From: Desulfovibrio ferrophilus
Lineage (GTDB): Bacteria; Desulfobacterota; Desulfovibrionia; Desulfovibrionales; Desulfovibrionaceae
Assembly: GCF_003966735.1 (NCBI RefSeq)
Contig: NZ_AP017378.1
Location: 3,599,501-3,663,500, forward strand
Reading direction: 5' to 3'
Length of the DNA stretch: 64,000 bases
Positions 43,658 to 52,009 of the stretch are shown here, piece by piece. The translations under genes and the position numbers were made by a program. The stretch's first letter is position 1; each line of letters begins with the position of its first letter. Below the pieces are notes generated by a model. It saw only the letters and a list, made by a program, of their open reading frames with translations. It was not told the origin of the DNA and did not search any database.

Positions 43658-46543
43658 ATGACGAATATACACGGTTTTACCCTGGTTGTTGAGCGTGAGA
43701 TTCCCGAGGCGGGTTGCGTAGCAAAATTGTGGCGGCATGACACCACTGGTGCGGAGTTGATGTCCGTGCTGACCGATGATGAGAACAAGGTCTTTGGAGT
43801 CAGCCTGCGCACGCCTCCGTCGGACTCCACTGGCGTGCCACATATCCTTGAGCATTCGGTGCTCTGTGGATCGAAGAAGTTTCCGGTCAAGGAACCCTTT
43901 GTGGAGCTGCTCAAGGGCTCGTTGCAGACCTTTCTGAACGCCTTCACCTACCCGGACAAGACGTGTTATCCGGTGGCAAGCGCCAATCTTCAGGATTTTT
44001 ACAACCTCGTGGATGTCTATCTGGACGCCGTGTTCCACCCCCTGATTCCCGAGCATGTGTTCCTCCAGGAAGGGTGGCATTACGAACTGGAGTCCGAGGA
44101 TGGCCCCCTGACCCGCAAAGGGGTGGTCTTCAACGAGATGAAGGGCGCGTATTCTTCCCCGGACAGCCTGGTCTACGAACATTCGCAGCGGGAGCTGTTC
44201 CCCGACACCACCTATGGCCTGGATTCGGGCGGTGACCCCAAGGTCATTCCCGAGTTGACCTATGAGCAGTTCAAGCGATTCCACGCGACGTATTATCATC
44301 CGTCTAATGCACGGTTCTGGTTCTATGGTGACGATAACGAGACTGAGCGTTTGCGCATTCTGGGCGAAGCCCTGGCCGGGTTTGAAGTCCTGACACCGGA
44401 TTCCGAGGTCGGATTCCAGCAGGCTTGGACCGCTCCGCGCCGGGCTGAGCACGTCTTTGCCGGTGGTGAGGATTCCAAGGGCATGTTCACGTTGAATTGG
44501 CTGCTGCCCGAGACCACGGACCGCGAATTGGCCCTGGCTCTGGAGATGTTGGAGCATGTGCTGATCGGTCTGCCTTCCTCGCCGCTGCGTCGGGCGCTGA
44601 TGGAGTCCGGATTGGGAGAGGATCTGGCCGGAGTGGGGCTGGAAGACGAATTGCGTCAGTTCTTCTTTTCCATTGGTCTGAAGGGCATCGACCCCGGCAA
44701 TGTAGAGCAGGCCGAATCCCTGATTATGGAAGTGCTGGAGGCCTTGGCCGCAGATGGCCCATCCGAAGCCATGATTGAAGCGGCTCTGAATACCGTGGAG
44801 TTTGACCTGCGGGAAAACAACTCCGGGCGTTTCCCCCGTGGGTTGTCCATGATGCTGCATTCCCTGACCACATGGCTCTATAACGGTGACCCCTTTGCCC
44901 CCTTGGCTTTTGAAAGGCCCATTGCGACAATCAAAGAACGCCTGTTGTCCGGTGAGCCGCTTTTCCAGACCCTGATCCGTGAGCACTTGTTGGACAATCA
45001 GCACCGGGTGACCGTGGTCTTCAAGCCCGAAGTGGACCTGCTTGCGGCAAACGAAGCCGCAGAGCAGGCCGGATTGGCTTCGATTCTGGAAGACTTTGGG
45101 AGCGACCAGCGCAAGCAGGTCATCGCGCAGGCTGCGGAATTGGAGCGCCTGCAACTGGTGGAGGATACCCCCGAGGCCCTGGCAACATTGCCCCAACTGG
45201 ATCTGGCTGACATCGCTCCACAAGAGACAGCCATCCCTGAACGAGGCCGTGCCGATGATGTTCTGGTTCACGAGATTCCGGCTCAGGGCATTGTCTATCT
45301 GGATGCCGGGTTTGATTTGAGCGCCGTGCCTGCGCGTCTGTTGCCTCTGGTGCCGTTGTTTGGCCGGGCGCTGTTCGAGACGGGAACCTCCCGTGAGGAT
45401 TTTGCCGATCTGTCCATGCGTATTGCGCGCAAGACCGGTGGCATGGGGCATGAGACGTTCACGTCCGCCGTGCTGGGCGGAGATGGAGCCGCTGCGCGAT
45501 TGTTCCTGCGAGGCAAATGTACAGCCGACAATGCTCCGGAGATGCTGGAGATTCTGCGTGAAGTCCTGTTGGATGCCCAGATTGGCGATCGCGATCGTTT
45601 CCGCCAGATTCTGTCTGAGGAAAAGGCCCGCCTGGAGCAGCACCTGATCCCATCGGGACATCTGGTTGTCATGTCGCGCTTGCGTGCCCGCAGCGGCCCC
45701 GCTGGGTGGGCTGCGGAATGCATGGGGGGCATCGAAGCGCTCATGGGTCTGCGTGAACTTTCTGCACGGATGGATGACGATTGGGATGGCGTTCGTGCCG
45801 ACATGGAAGAGTTGAAGCGGCTTATCGTGTCTCGCGATGGGCTGGTGTTGAATCTGACCACAGACCCGGGGTTGTGCGCGGGTGTAGAGAAGTTGTTGTC
45901 CGGCCTGACGGAGTCCCTGCCTGCCGGGATGGCATCGGCAGCGGATTGGACTCCTGGGCTGTTGCCTGCTGCCGAAGGGCTGGTGCTGCCTGCGCAGGTC
46001 AACTATGTGGGCAAGGTTGTGGACCTGCGTCCGGCAGGATACGCCTTCCATGGCACTCATCTGACGGCTGTGCGCATGGCCCGGATGATTTATCTCTGGG
46101 ACGCCGTGCGCGCCCGTGGCGGTGCATATGGAGCGTTCTGCTTCCTGGATCGCTTCAGTGGTATCATGGCCCAGGTGTCCTACCGTGATCCTTCATTGAT
46201 GCAGACTCTTGATGCCTATGATGGCCTGCCGGTATTTTTCAGGAATGTTGATCTCGAAGGCGAGGAGTTTTCCAAGAATATCATTGGCGCCGTGGGCGAT
46301 GTGGATGCCTATCTCCTGCCGGATGCCCAGGGCTTCACCTCGTTGCTCAGGCATCTGACGGGCGATGATATGGAGACCCGCCAGCACATGCGTGACCAGC
46401 TGTTGGGGACGCAGCTCTCGGACATCCGGGCCTTGGGTGAGTTCCTTGAGCCGCTTATGGCGGGTGGTGATGTCGTTGTCTTGGGCTCGGCAGAGGCCAT
46501 GGACCGTGCGGAGCTGGGCTTTACCAGCAACAAGGTCCTATAG
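43658..46543 (+). CDS. M16C metallopeptidase (presequence protease-like)
   Basis: A 961-residue zinc peptidase with the inverted motif HILEH (His-X2-Glu-His near residue 65) and the downstream Glu in NEMKGAYSSPDSLV, both needed for zinc. The four-domain length and sequence match the PreP/falcilysin group, which cuts short peptides inside a closed chamber. There is no signal peptide, so it is cytoplasmic. Two ATGs (43655, 43658) follow GGAGGA; the second has better spacing. It has its own terminator. Confidence 0.92.
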   Translation: MTNIHGFTLVVEREIPEAGCVAKLWRHDTTGAELMSVLTDDENKVFGVSLRTPPSDSTGVPHILEHSVLCGSKKFPVKEPFVELLKGSLQTFLNAFTYPDKTCYPVASANLQDFYNLVDVYLDAVFHPLIPEHVFLQEGWHYELESEDGPLTRKGVVFNEMKGAYSSPDSLVYEHSQRELFPDTTYGLDSGGDPKVIPELTYEQFKRFHATYYHPSNARFWFYGDDNETERLRILGEALAGFEVLTPDSEVGFQQAWTAPRRAEHVFAGGEDSKGMFTLNWLLPETTDRELALALEMLEHVLIGLPSSPLRRALMESGLGEDLAGVGLEDELRQFFFSIGLKGIDPGNVEQAESLIMEVLEALAADGPSEAMIEAALNTVEFDLRENNSGRFPRGLSMMLHSLTTWLYNGDPFAPLAFERPIATIKERLLSGEPLFQTLIREHLLDNQHRVTVVFKPEVDLLAANEAAEQAGLASILEDFGSDQRKQVIAQAAELERLQLVEDTPEALATLPQLDLADIAPQETAIPERGRADDVLVHEIPAQGIVYLDAGFDLSAVPARLLPLVPLFGRALFETGTSREDFADLSMRIARKTGGMGHETFTSAVLGGDGAAARLFLRGKCTADNAPEMLEILREVLLDAQIGDRDRFRQILSEEKARLEQHLIPSGHLVVMSRLRARSGPAGWAAECMGGIEALMGLRELSARMDDDWDGVRADMEELKRLIVSRDGLVLNLTTDPGLCAGVEKLLSGLTESLPAGMASAADWTPGLLPAAEGLVLPAQVNYVGKVVDLRPAGYAFHGTHLTAVRMARMIYLWDAVRARGGAYGAFCFLDRFSGIMAQVSYRDPSLMQTLDAYDGLPVFFRNVDLEGEEFSKNIIGAVGDVDAYLLPDAQGFTSLLRHLTGDDMETRQHMRDQLLGTQLSDIRALGEFLEPLMAGGDVVVLGSAEAMDRAELGFTSNKVL

Positions 46544-46578
46544 GGGCTGATCATCGACTACAGAACTCATGAAAGAAA

Positions 46579-46615
46579 GAGCCCCTCGTACGTGATCGTA
46601 CGGGGGGCTCTCTTT
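46579..46615. terminator. Bidirectional rho-independent terminator
   Basis: AGAGCCCCTCGTACG pairs with CGTACGGGGGGCTCT around TGAT (one mismatch), with T-rich bases after. It separates the peptidase gene from the convergent GGDEF gene. Confidence 0.85.
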
Positions 46616-46640
46616 GTCGGAAGCAGGTGGAAATGCTGGG

Positions 46641-47942
46641 TCAGATGACTTTGGTCGGGGCTGGGTTACAGACCGGCTCCAACTTGCAGGCCTGGTTTTT
46701 GCCCAGGTGCTTGGCCTTGTACAGGGCCTGGTCCGCACGCTCGATCAGTGAGTGTACGGAGTCGTCCTTGCTGAATGAGGACACGCCCAGCGAGCAAGTC
46801 ATGTCAGGAACGATGGCGAACTGGGTGGAATCCACAATGCTGCAAAGCTTGGATGCCACACAGTTGGCTCCCTCCAGGTCCGTTTCAGGAATGATCAGCG
46901 CAAATTCTTCACCGCCGTATCTGGCCAGCAGATCCATGGAGCGGATATTGTCCTTGAGCAGGCAGGCCAGCTCGACCAAGGCAACGTCACCAGCCTGATG
47001 ACCCATGGTGTCGTTGACATTTTTGAAATTGTCGATGTCGATCATGATCAGCGACAGCGGATTGCCGTAACGGGCAGCACGCGAAATTTCAGTGTCCAAT
47101 TCATCCATGAATTTTCGGCGGTTGCAGACACCCGTCAAGGGGTCGGTTGTGGCCAGACGATGGTACATCCGTTTTTCATTCTCAATGGAAGTCACATCCG
47201 TAAAACTCAGGGAATGCCTGTTCCGTAGTCCTGCCAGGGGGGTGGTTCGCAGCAGGAAGGTCCTGTCGCAGCTCTTCTTACCGCCCACGCTAACGAGGTG
47301 TTCACAATCCGGCGTTTCCATGACCACGCTGATCCATTTGGTAAATGTCGATTGATCATCCACAGCGTGCAGACGAACCAGCGGAATGGCCTGTTCGACT
47401 TCGGAACAGGAGCGAGGGGTCAACTGTGCGTTCAAGTCTGCCAGTTCCATCATCGGCCGGTTCATGTAGTCTACCGTGTTGCCGTCCGTGATGAGCATGG
47501 GGGCCGGGGTGGCATCCAGAATGGCAGCCGCTGTGCTGTGCCGGAGTCTGTTGGAACGGATTTGCGCGGCGCGGCGGGCCAGAGGGAAAATCTCCTGTTC
47601 CAGCTGCTCTCCGGACAGGGGCAGTTCCAGGAAGAGGTCGGCTCCGGCTCGCATGCCGGTCATGAGGTCCTGCTGGTTGGGGGTCATGCCCGTCAGGATG
47701 ACCGGGATGTCAGGTTCGCGCCCCTTGATCATGGCAGCCAGCTCTTCCCAGCCTGACGAGGGCAAGGCCGTATCCAGGATGGCAATGTCCGGTAACAGGT
47801 TCTTCAGGATATTGAGGCCTTCCAGTGTATTTCCTGCGTTCCATATGTCGCCACCCCATTGTTTCAGAGCCAGGGTGCTGGTCCCGGGTGCTTCGGGTGA
47901 AACAAAAAGGATGGAAAAGGGGCCGTCCTGCATAATGAGCAT
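46641..47942 (-). CDS. Diguanylate cyclase with receiver-like and PAS-like domains
   Basis: A 433-residue protein: a receiver-like domain (1-125, with Asp in IAILDTALP but no clear acidic pair), a PAS-like part (about 135-265) and a GGDEF domain. The active motif is GGEEF (343-347) and an inhibitory RxxD site (RSMD, 334-337) lies five residues before it, so it should make c-di-GMP with product feedback. Together with the HD-GYP protein this window encodes both synthesis and breakdown of that messenger. It is divergent from fur. Confidence 0.92.
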   Translation of the reverse strand: MLIMQDGPFSILFVSPEAPGTSTLALKQWGGDIWNAGNTLEGLNILKNLLPDIAILDTALPSSGWEELAAMIKGREPDIPVILTGMTPNQQDLMTGMRAGADLFLELPLSGEQLEQEIFPLARRAAQIRSNRLRHSTAAAILDATPAPMLITDGNTVDYMNRPMMELADLNAQLTPRSCSEVEQAIPLVRLHAVDDQSTFTKWISVVMETPDCEHLVSVGGKKSCDRTFLLRTTPLAGLRNRHSLSFTDVTSIENEKRMYHRLATTDPLTGVCNRRKFMDELDTEISRAARYGNPLSLIMIDIDNFKNVNDTMGHQAGDVALVELACLLKDNIRSMDLLARYGGEEFALIIPETDLEGANCVASKLCSIVDSTQFAIVPDMTCSLGVSSFSKDDSVHSLIERADQALYKAKHLGKNQACKLEPVCNPAPTKVI

Positions 47943-48152
47943 CCGTCGTGGCGATATTGTTTCTCTGGAGTTTTGCTCTCACTAGCACAAAACGGGAAGT
48001 ATTTGTCAATCAGTGAAATCCCCCAGAAGAGGCGTTAACATGGGGATAACTTCATGACTAGGACACCTGTGGATGTGTCTTTTGGGCTTGGCGGAAGGGA
48101 CAAAGTCTGCTGATCGGATTGAATGATGGGCCGTTATGGACGTCGCATGGGC

Positions 48153-48182
48153 TTGACAGAGCGGCGAGGGCTTGAATAGATG
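48153..48182 (+). promoter_or_regulatory. Possible sigma-70 promoter of fur
   Basis: TTGACA at 48153-48158 matches the -35 consensus. A weak TAGATG-like -10 lies at 48177-48182 after an 18-base gap. It ends 26 bases before the fur start codon. The -10 match is poor. Confidence 0.35.
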
Positions 48183-48208
48183 ACACAAACGTCTACGGGA
48201 GCACATGC

Positions 48209-48640
48209 ATGAAAGAGCCGCAGGCCGTATTTTCTGATTACCTTGCCAAGAGCAACCTCAAGATGACACCTCAGCGCAGGTTGATTCTGGATGTGTTTTT
48301 GCGTGACGATGGGCATCTTGCTTCCGAAGACCTGTATAACATGGTCAAACGCGAGGATAAGTCCATTGGGCAGGCGACTGTCTACCGGACCCTGAAGCTG
48401 TTGTCCGAGTCCGGGCTTGCCAAGGAAGTGCACTTCGGAGATGGAGTGACCCGCTATGAACGCAAGTACGGCAGTAAACATCACGACCACATCATCTGCG
48501 AGCAATGCGGAAAGACACTTGAGGTCATGGACGAAGAGATTGAGCATTTGCAGGAGAAGCTTGCCGAAAGTCACGGTTTTGTTTTGACCGGTCATAAGAT
48601 GTATCTGTATGGCCTGTGTGCCGACTGTCGCAAAGCATAA
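48209..48640 (+). CDS. fur: Ferric uptake regulator Fur
   Basis: A 143-residue Fur-family repressor. The winged helix has MTPQRRLILDVF and TVYRTLKLLSESG; the metal-binding part has HHDHIICEQC and the C-terminal CADC, so a structural zinc on four Cys is likely. The HHDH sequence and YLYGLC resemble Fur more than PerR or Zur. It controls iron uptake in response to Fe2+. It ends at its own terminator and lies 280 bases upstream of the Reb locus, which it need not control. Confidence 0.85.
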   Translation: MKEPQAVFSDYLAKSNLKMTPQRRLILDVFLRDDGHLASEDLYNMVKREDKSIGQATVYRTLKLLSESGLAKEVHFGDGVTRYERKYGSKHHDHIICEQCGKTLEVMDEEIEHLQEKLAESHGFVLTGHKMYLYGLCADCRKA

Positions 48641-48667
48641 CTCTACGCAAAATTCATAAGCAATCAC

Positions 48668-48700
48668 AAGGCTGTTCCGGTTTCGGAGCGGCCTTTTTTA
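48668..48700 (+). terminator. Rho-independent terminator after fur
   Basis: AAGGC...TCCG pairs with CGGA...GCCTT (imperfect) around GTTT, followed by six T. It isolates fur from the Reb locus. Confidence 0.75.
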
Positions 48701-48776
48701 GGTGCTGTAGTATAGCTTTGTCTATCAAGATGATCTTGCTAGAGTAAGTGCTCTGCTAACTTTTATAAAAAAACTG

Positions 48777-48805
48777 TTGATTCGATATCGATAAAGCATT
48801 ATCCA
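48777..48805 (+). promoter_or_regulatory. Possible promoter of the Reb locus
   Basis: TTGATT, 17 bases, then TATCCA, both partial matches to sigma-70 boxes. They overlap a TCGATATCGA palindrome (48782-48791), and a CAAGA-TGA-TCTTG dyad lies upstream (48726-48738), either of which could be a regulator site. About 115 bases of leader would precede the first gene. Confidence 0.3.
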
Positions 48806-48920
48806 TAAGACAATCGATATGGACGTTGCGTACGGATCCGTCTCTCTGGATGAGATGCGGACCCGCAGGGCCGGGGTTTCCGGTCCAGGGAACAACATTA
48901 TTATCAGGAGAAGGGAAGAC

Positions 48921-49193
48921 ATGGCATATCCGACCGCTGTGAACAGTCAGATCACCGACGCCATCACCCAGGCTAACGTCAAGGTGCTGGGCGATGCTCC
49001 GGCCATGGCCATGGGCAATCTGTATCAGGCCACCGCTCAGGCTCTGGGCAATGCGGCACACAACGCCACGACCGCTCAGCAGCAGACCAATGTGACGGCC
49101 CAGGCCGCAACCACCCAGGGTGTCGCCCTGCTGTATTCCCTGGATACGGCCACCACAGGTATTGCCACCGAGAAGATCCTCGGAATGGGTTAG
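48921..49193 (+). CDS. rebB: RebB-family R-body protein (first copy)
   Basis: A 90-residue protein of the RebB family (killing trait, PF11747 as I recall). RebB proteins polymerise into R-bodies, ribbons rolled up inside the cell that unroll with force, first known from Caedibacter endosymbionts of Paramecium. Family features are the N-terminal VNSQITDA, the Ala/Met-rich centre MGNLYQATAQALGNAAHNA and QQTNVTAQAATTQG. No signal peptide is seen, as expected for a cytoplasmic structure. AGGAGAAGGGA precedes the ATG. It is the first of at least five close copies in this locus. Confidence 0.9.
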   Translation: MAYPTAVNSQITDAITQANVKVLGDAPAMAMGNLYQATAQALGNAAHNATTAQQQTNVTAQAATTQGVALLYSLDTATTGIATEKILGMG

Positions 49194-49205
49194 GGCTTTG
49201 AGGAA

Positions 49206-49221
49206 CGCTCCTACGGGAGCG
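49206..49221 (+). other. Hairpin between Reb genes with a UACG tetraloop
   Basis: CGCTCC and GGAGCG close on TACG, which in RNA is a C(UACG)G loop, an unusually stable type. It has no T-run. It lies between the first and second rebB genes and may stabilise the upstream message or tune the ratio of subunits. Confidence 0.55.
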
Positions 49222-49253
49222 GGTATTATCAATAGAAAGCATAGGGAGGAGCA

Positions 49254-49526
49254 ATGGCATTCCCAACATCCGTAAACAATCAGGTGACCGATTCCATCAC
49301 TCAGGCCAACGTCAAGGTTTTGGGCGATGCCCCGGCCGTGGCCATGGGCAACGTGTTCCAGGCTCATGCTCAGGCTTTGGGCAATGCGGCACACAATGCA
49401 ACCACCAGCCAGCAGCAGACCAACGTTACGGCTCAGGCTGCCACTACCATGGGAGTGGCCATTCTGTATTCGCTGGATACTGCCTCTGCGGGTATCGCGA
49501 CTGAAAAGATTCTTGGTGCTGGCTAG
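49254..49526 (+). CDS. rebB: RebB-family R-body protein (second copy)
   Basis: A 90-residue close relative of the first copy, same length, with differences mainly in the first 12 residues (AFPTSVNNQVTDSI) and in a few core positions (VAMGNVFQAHAQ). GGAGG precedes the ATG. Having several near-identical copies is usual for Reb loci, where different subunits are thought to assemble together. Confidence 0.9.
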   Translation: MAFPTSVNNQVTDSITQANVKVLGDAPAVAMGNVFQAHAQALGNAAHNATTSQQQTNVTAQAATTMGVAILYSLDTASAGIATEKILGAG

Positions 49527-49602
49527 GTCCGAGGCGGGCAAGCATTGTCGGCTATTGAAATAACCTATGCTCCGGTGCGATCCGGGGGAATGGAGCAAAC
49601 AG

Positions 49603-49869
49603 ATGGCGTATCCCACATCTATGAACAGTCAGGTGACCGATGCCGTGACCCAGGCCAACGTCAAGGTTCTGGGTGATTCTCCAGCCATGGCACTAGGCAA
49701 CCTGTTTATTGTGACTTCTCAGGCCCTTGGCAATGCAGCGCACAATGCCACCACGGCTCAGCAGCAGACCAATGTGACGGCTCAGGCCTCCATGACGGAG
49801 GGCATCGCCATGCTGCTCAGTGTGGATACCGCAGCCACGGGCAAGGCGACACAGAAGATCTTCGCCTAA
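49603..49869 (+). CDS. rebB: RebB-family R-body protein (third copy)
   Basis: An 88-residue RebB protein, more diverged at its C-terminal third (SMTEGIAMLLSVDTAATG) and ending KIFA instead of KILGxG. ATG 49603 follows TGGAG; a longer frame from 49567 has no ribosome site and lacks the family start. The changed tail could give it a different place in the polymer. Confidence 0.9.
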   Translation: MAYPTSMNSQVTDAVTQANVKVLGDSPAMALGNLFIVTSQALGNAAHNATTAQQQTNVTAQASMTEGIAMLLSVDTAATGKATQKIFA

Positions 49870-49912
49870 CTGAAATGGGCTGATGTCGAATCAGACATAA
49901 GGAAGGTGCGTT

Positions 49913-50149
49913 ATCTCTGCGAGCGTAAACACACAGATCATTGATGCCGTGGCGTTGGCCAATACAGCAGTCGTCGGGCTTGGTCCCTCACTGTCCATGT
50001 CCATGACCTATGCGGCCATGGCGGACAGCATCGGGATCATCATGCATAACGCCGCTGTTGCCGAACAGCATATGCAGACCATTTCCACGGCTGCAACGGT
50101 TCAGGTTTGCGCATTGATCATCGCCAAGGGAGCAGCCCCAGCGTCCTGA
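49913..50149 (+). CDS. Short RebB-like protein with apparent AUC start
   Basis: From 49913 the frame reads ATC-SASVNTQIIDAV..., which matches the conserved Reb N-terminus VNxQIxDxV. An AGGAAGG ribosome site (49900-49906) lies six bases before ATC. No ATG, GTG or TTG occurs between the in-frame stop at 49898 and GTG 49949, and a start at 49949 would remove the conserved N-terminus and have no ribosome site. So this 78-residue protein either starts at the rare codon AUC or its ATG has changed by one base. Its closest relative in the window is the collagen-fused Reb domain (shared GPSxSM and MHNA). Confidence 0.72.
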   Translation: MSASVNTQIIDAVALANTAVVGLGPSLSMSMTYAAMADSIGIIMHNAAVAEQHMQTISTAATVQVCALIIAKGAAPAS

Positions 50150-50209
50150 TAACGCACCTTCCAATATTTCTACAACGGGCCTTGGTCCGAAGCCAGTAAG
50201 AGGCGGTTT

Positions 50210-50542
50210 ATGAGTGACACCATCACCAATTCATTGAGCATCATCAGCGACGCCACCAGCGCGCCTTCCGTGCCTCGTATTCAGGGGGCGGGCAAGGCCT
50301 ATCAATCCGTGGCGCAGTCAACGGCCATCGCGGTTCAGGATGCTGCTGACTATCTGCGCAACATCGGCACCATAAGTTCCACTGCGCAGGGGGTGGCCAT
50401 GGCCCAGCTTCTGGCCACGGGCGACGAAAAATACGTCACGGCCCTGACCGAAGCTCAGAAGATGGCGGGGCAGGCGGCAAGCGTCTTCCGGGATATCGGA
50501 TCCAACGCCGCGGATGTGCTCAAGGGTTTTCCCTCCATGTGA
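50210..50542 (+). CDS. Divergent Reb-like protein
   Basis: A 110-residue protein. The core QSTAIAVQDAADYLRNIGTIS and TAQGVAMAQLLATGD follows the same pattern of small and polar residues as RebB proteins, but the N-terminus (MSDTITNSLSIISD) and the 30-residue C-terminal helix differ. I recall proteins with this core accompanying rebB genes in other bacteria. AGAGGCGG precedes the ATG. It may cap the ribbon or help it assemble. Membership in the family is likely but not certain. Confidence 0.72.
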   Translation: MSDTITNSLSIISDATSAPSVPRIQGAGKAYQSVAQSTAIAVQDAADYLRNIGTISSTAQGVAMAQLLATGDEKYVTALTEAQKMAGQAASVFRDIGSNAADVLKGFPSM

Positions 50543-50575
50543 TGGAGCGATGACTGAATAGGCAAGGGGGAAGAC

Positions 50576-51598
50576 GTGATCATCGTTGCAGGACAGTGGA
50601 TATCAAAGGTCGAGGAGTTCTCGGGAAAGTTTCGTAATTTGACGGGACTCATGGAGGATGGCTCGGCGTGGCTTCAGTGGGCACTCCTGGAGCGGCAACT
50701 AGTGATGGAGGCCCGTAGCGAGAGTGACCTGCTGGCAAGGATGCAGCGTGGTTTGCATTGCTGTGCATTGATGACGATTGAGGCACTTGATCTGACCGCG
50801 CATCCCCGGCGAATGATGGAGTTGGATGATGAAGTGATCAAGGTCGTGTCTCAGGCCGTCTCCTCCAGAATTGACGAAGATCGCGACAAGGCTTGGAGTG
50901 AGCTTGCCGAGGCGGGCATCCAGAATTTTTCCACCTTGAAGGATGGGAAGGATATCCTGGAGCAATTGAAGGTGGAAGACTGTAGCGTTTTCAGCACATT
51001 GAGCCTTGGAGACTTGATCTGTCTGACTGCATTGTCCTCAGAGGATTCGCCGTTGTCCACGTGTGCATCTCCCGGAATGCAGCACAAGGCAGCGGACTTC
51101 GCTGTCTCTCTGTCTCAATCCTGCCCGGAGTTCAGCGACGCCTGCGGATTTTTCTGCCACCACGCATCGGTCAGTAAGGAACGATCCCAATCCGCAGTGG
51201 CCGAAGCCATTAAGCATCTCTGGTTGCGGTTGGCTCCGTTGGTGAATGGCACTCTGGAAACCATGACGATGCCAAGAGTTGACTCCAGCGAGGCTCTAAC
51301 GGCGCAGATCGAAACCCGGGTCTTTGGTGGCGAACCGCTTGGTTTTGCAACCAAGCATCAGGCCTTGCGTGTGTTGTCGAGCAATATCGATTCTGATTGT
51401 GATGACGTGGAATGGGCTCAGGCCGCTCGTGATGTGCTGATGGATGTGCGGTGCATGATCCGTCCTGGCAATGCCATGGAAGCAGTCCTGTCTCAGGATG
51501 GTCAGAAGCGCAGTGTTGAATATGTTTCGGACGAGGCTTCAGCGGTCCTGGACTGCAGCACGAGTGGCTTGGTGACTATCGCAGATTTCTCCAGGTAA
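50576..51598 (+). CDS. Unknown protein inside the Reb locus
   Basis: A 340-residue soluble protein with no signal peptide, membrane segment or motif that I recognise. It is rich in Leu, Ser, Asp and Glu and looks mainly helical. It holds about ten Cys, many in the middle part (FFCHHAS, DLICLTALS), with no metal-binding spacing. It starts with GTG preceded by AAGGGGG, 33 bases after the Reb-like gene, and sits between rebB copies, so it belongs to the operon. It could be an assembly factor or a regulator of the ribbon. Confidence 0.8.
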   Translation: MIIVAGQWISKVEEFSGKFRNLTGLMEDGSAWLQWALLERQLVMEARSESDLLARMQRGLHCCALMTIEALDLTAHPRRMMELDDEVIKVVSQAVSSRIDEDRDKAWSELAEAGIQNFSTLKDGKDILEQLKVEDCSVFSTLSLGDLICLTALSSEDSPLSTCASPGMQHKAADFAVSLSQSCPEFSDACGFFCHHASVSKERSQSAVAEAIKHLWLRLAPLVNGTLETMTMPRVDSSEALTAQIETRVFGGEPLGFATKHQALRVLSSNIDSDCDDVEWAQAARDVLMDVRCMIRPGNAMEAVLSQDGQKRSVEYVSDEASAVLDCSTSGLVTIADFSR

Positions 51599-51679
51599 GG
51601 GCTCTCGTCAGAGCGGCATACTGGATGTGTTCGTTAGAATCGTAACCAGTGTTAATCAACAATAATCAGGAGATTCGAC

Positions 51680-51949
51680 ATGGCTTATCCCACTTCAGTG
51701 AACAACCAGATTACCGACTCCGTAACTCAGGCCAATGTGGAAGTGTTGGGAATGGCCCCGGCAACTGCCATGGGGAATCTGTTCCAAGCCACGGCACAGG
51801 CCATGGGCAATGCGGCGCACAATGCAACCACTTCTCAGCAGCAGACCAATGTGACAGCACAAGCTGCAACCACGATGGGCGTCGCAGTGCTGTATTCTCT
51901 GGACACGGCCTCTGCAGGTGTGGCCACCATGAAGATCCTCGGATCATAA
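51680..51949 (+). CDS. rebB: RebB-family R-body protein (fourth close copy)
   Basis: An 89-residue RebB protein, again very close to the first two copies, with changes such as VEVLGMAPATAMGN and a tail ending KILGS. AGGAG precedes the ATG. It is set apart from the first rebB group by the 340-residue unknown protein, which suggests duplication followed by shuffling of genes within the locus. Confidence 0.9.
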   Translation: MAYPTSVNNQITDSVTQANVEVLGMAPATAMGNLFQATAQAMGNAAHNATTSQQQTNVTAQAATTMGVAVLYSLDTASAGVATMKILGS

Positions 51950-51976
51950 CGGGGCGGGTATTCACAAATCCTCAAC

Positions 51977-51992
51977 CCGGCAGGACTGCCGG
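51977..51992 (+). other. Hairpin before the Reb-collagen gene
   Basis: CCGGCA and TGCCGG form a 6-base stem with a GGAC loop, 17 bases before the start codon of the Reb-collagen gene. No T-run. It could limit read-through or protect the upstream message. Confidence 0.45.
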
Positions 51993-52009
51993 CCACCAGA
52001 TGAGGCGAT

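Noticed and set aside
43625-46060. Long open frame on the minus strand (811 residues)
   Set aside because: It lies opposite the M16C peptidase gene, which has clear zinc motifs. The minus-strand product shows no recognisable domain, has no ribosome site, and is a codon-bias shadow.
48882-48920. Start of the first rebB gene at an upstream codon (from 48819)
   Set aside because: The extension has no ribosome site and no family similarity, while ATG 48921 has a strong site and the conserved start.
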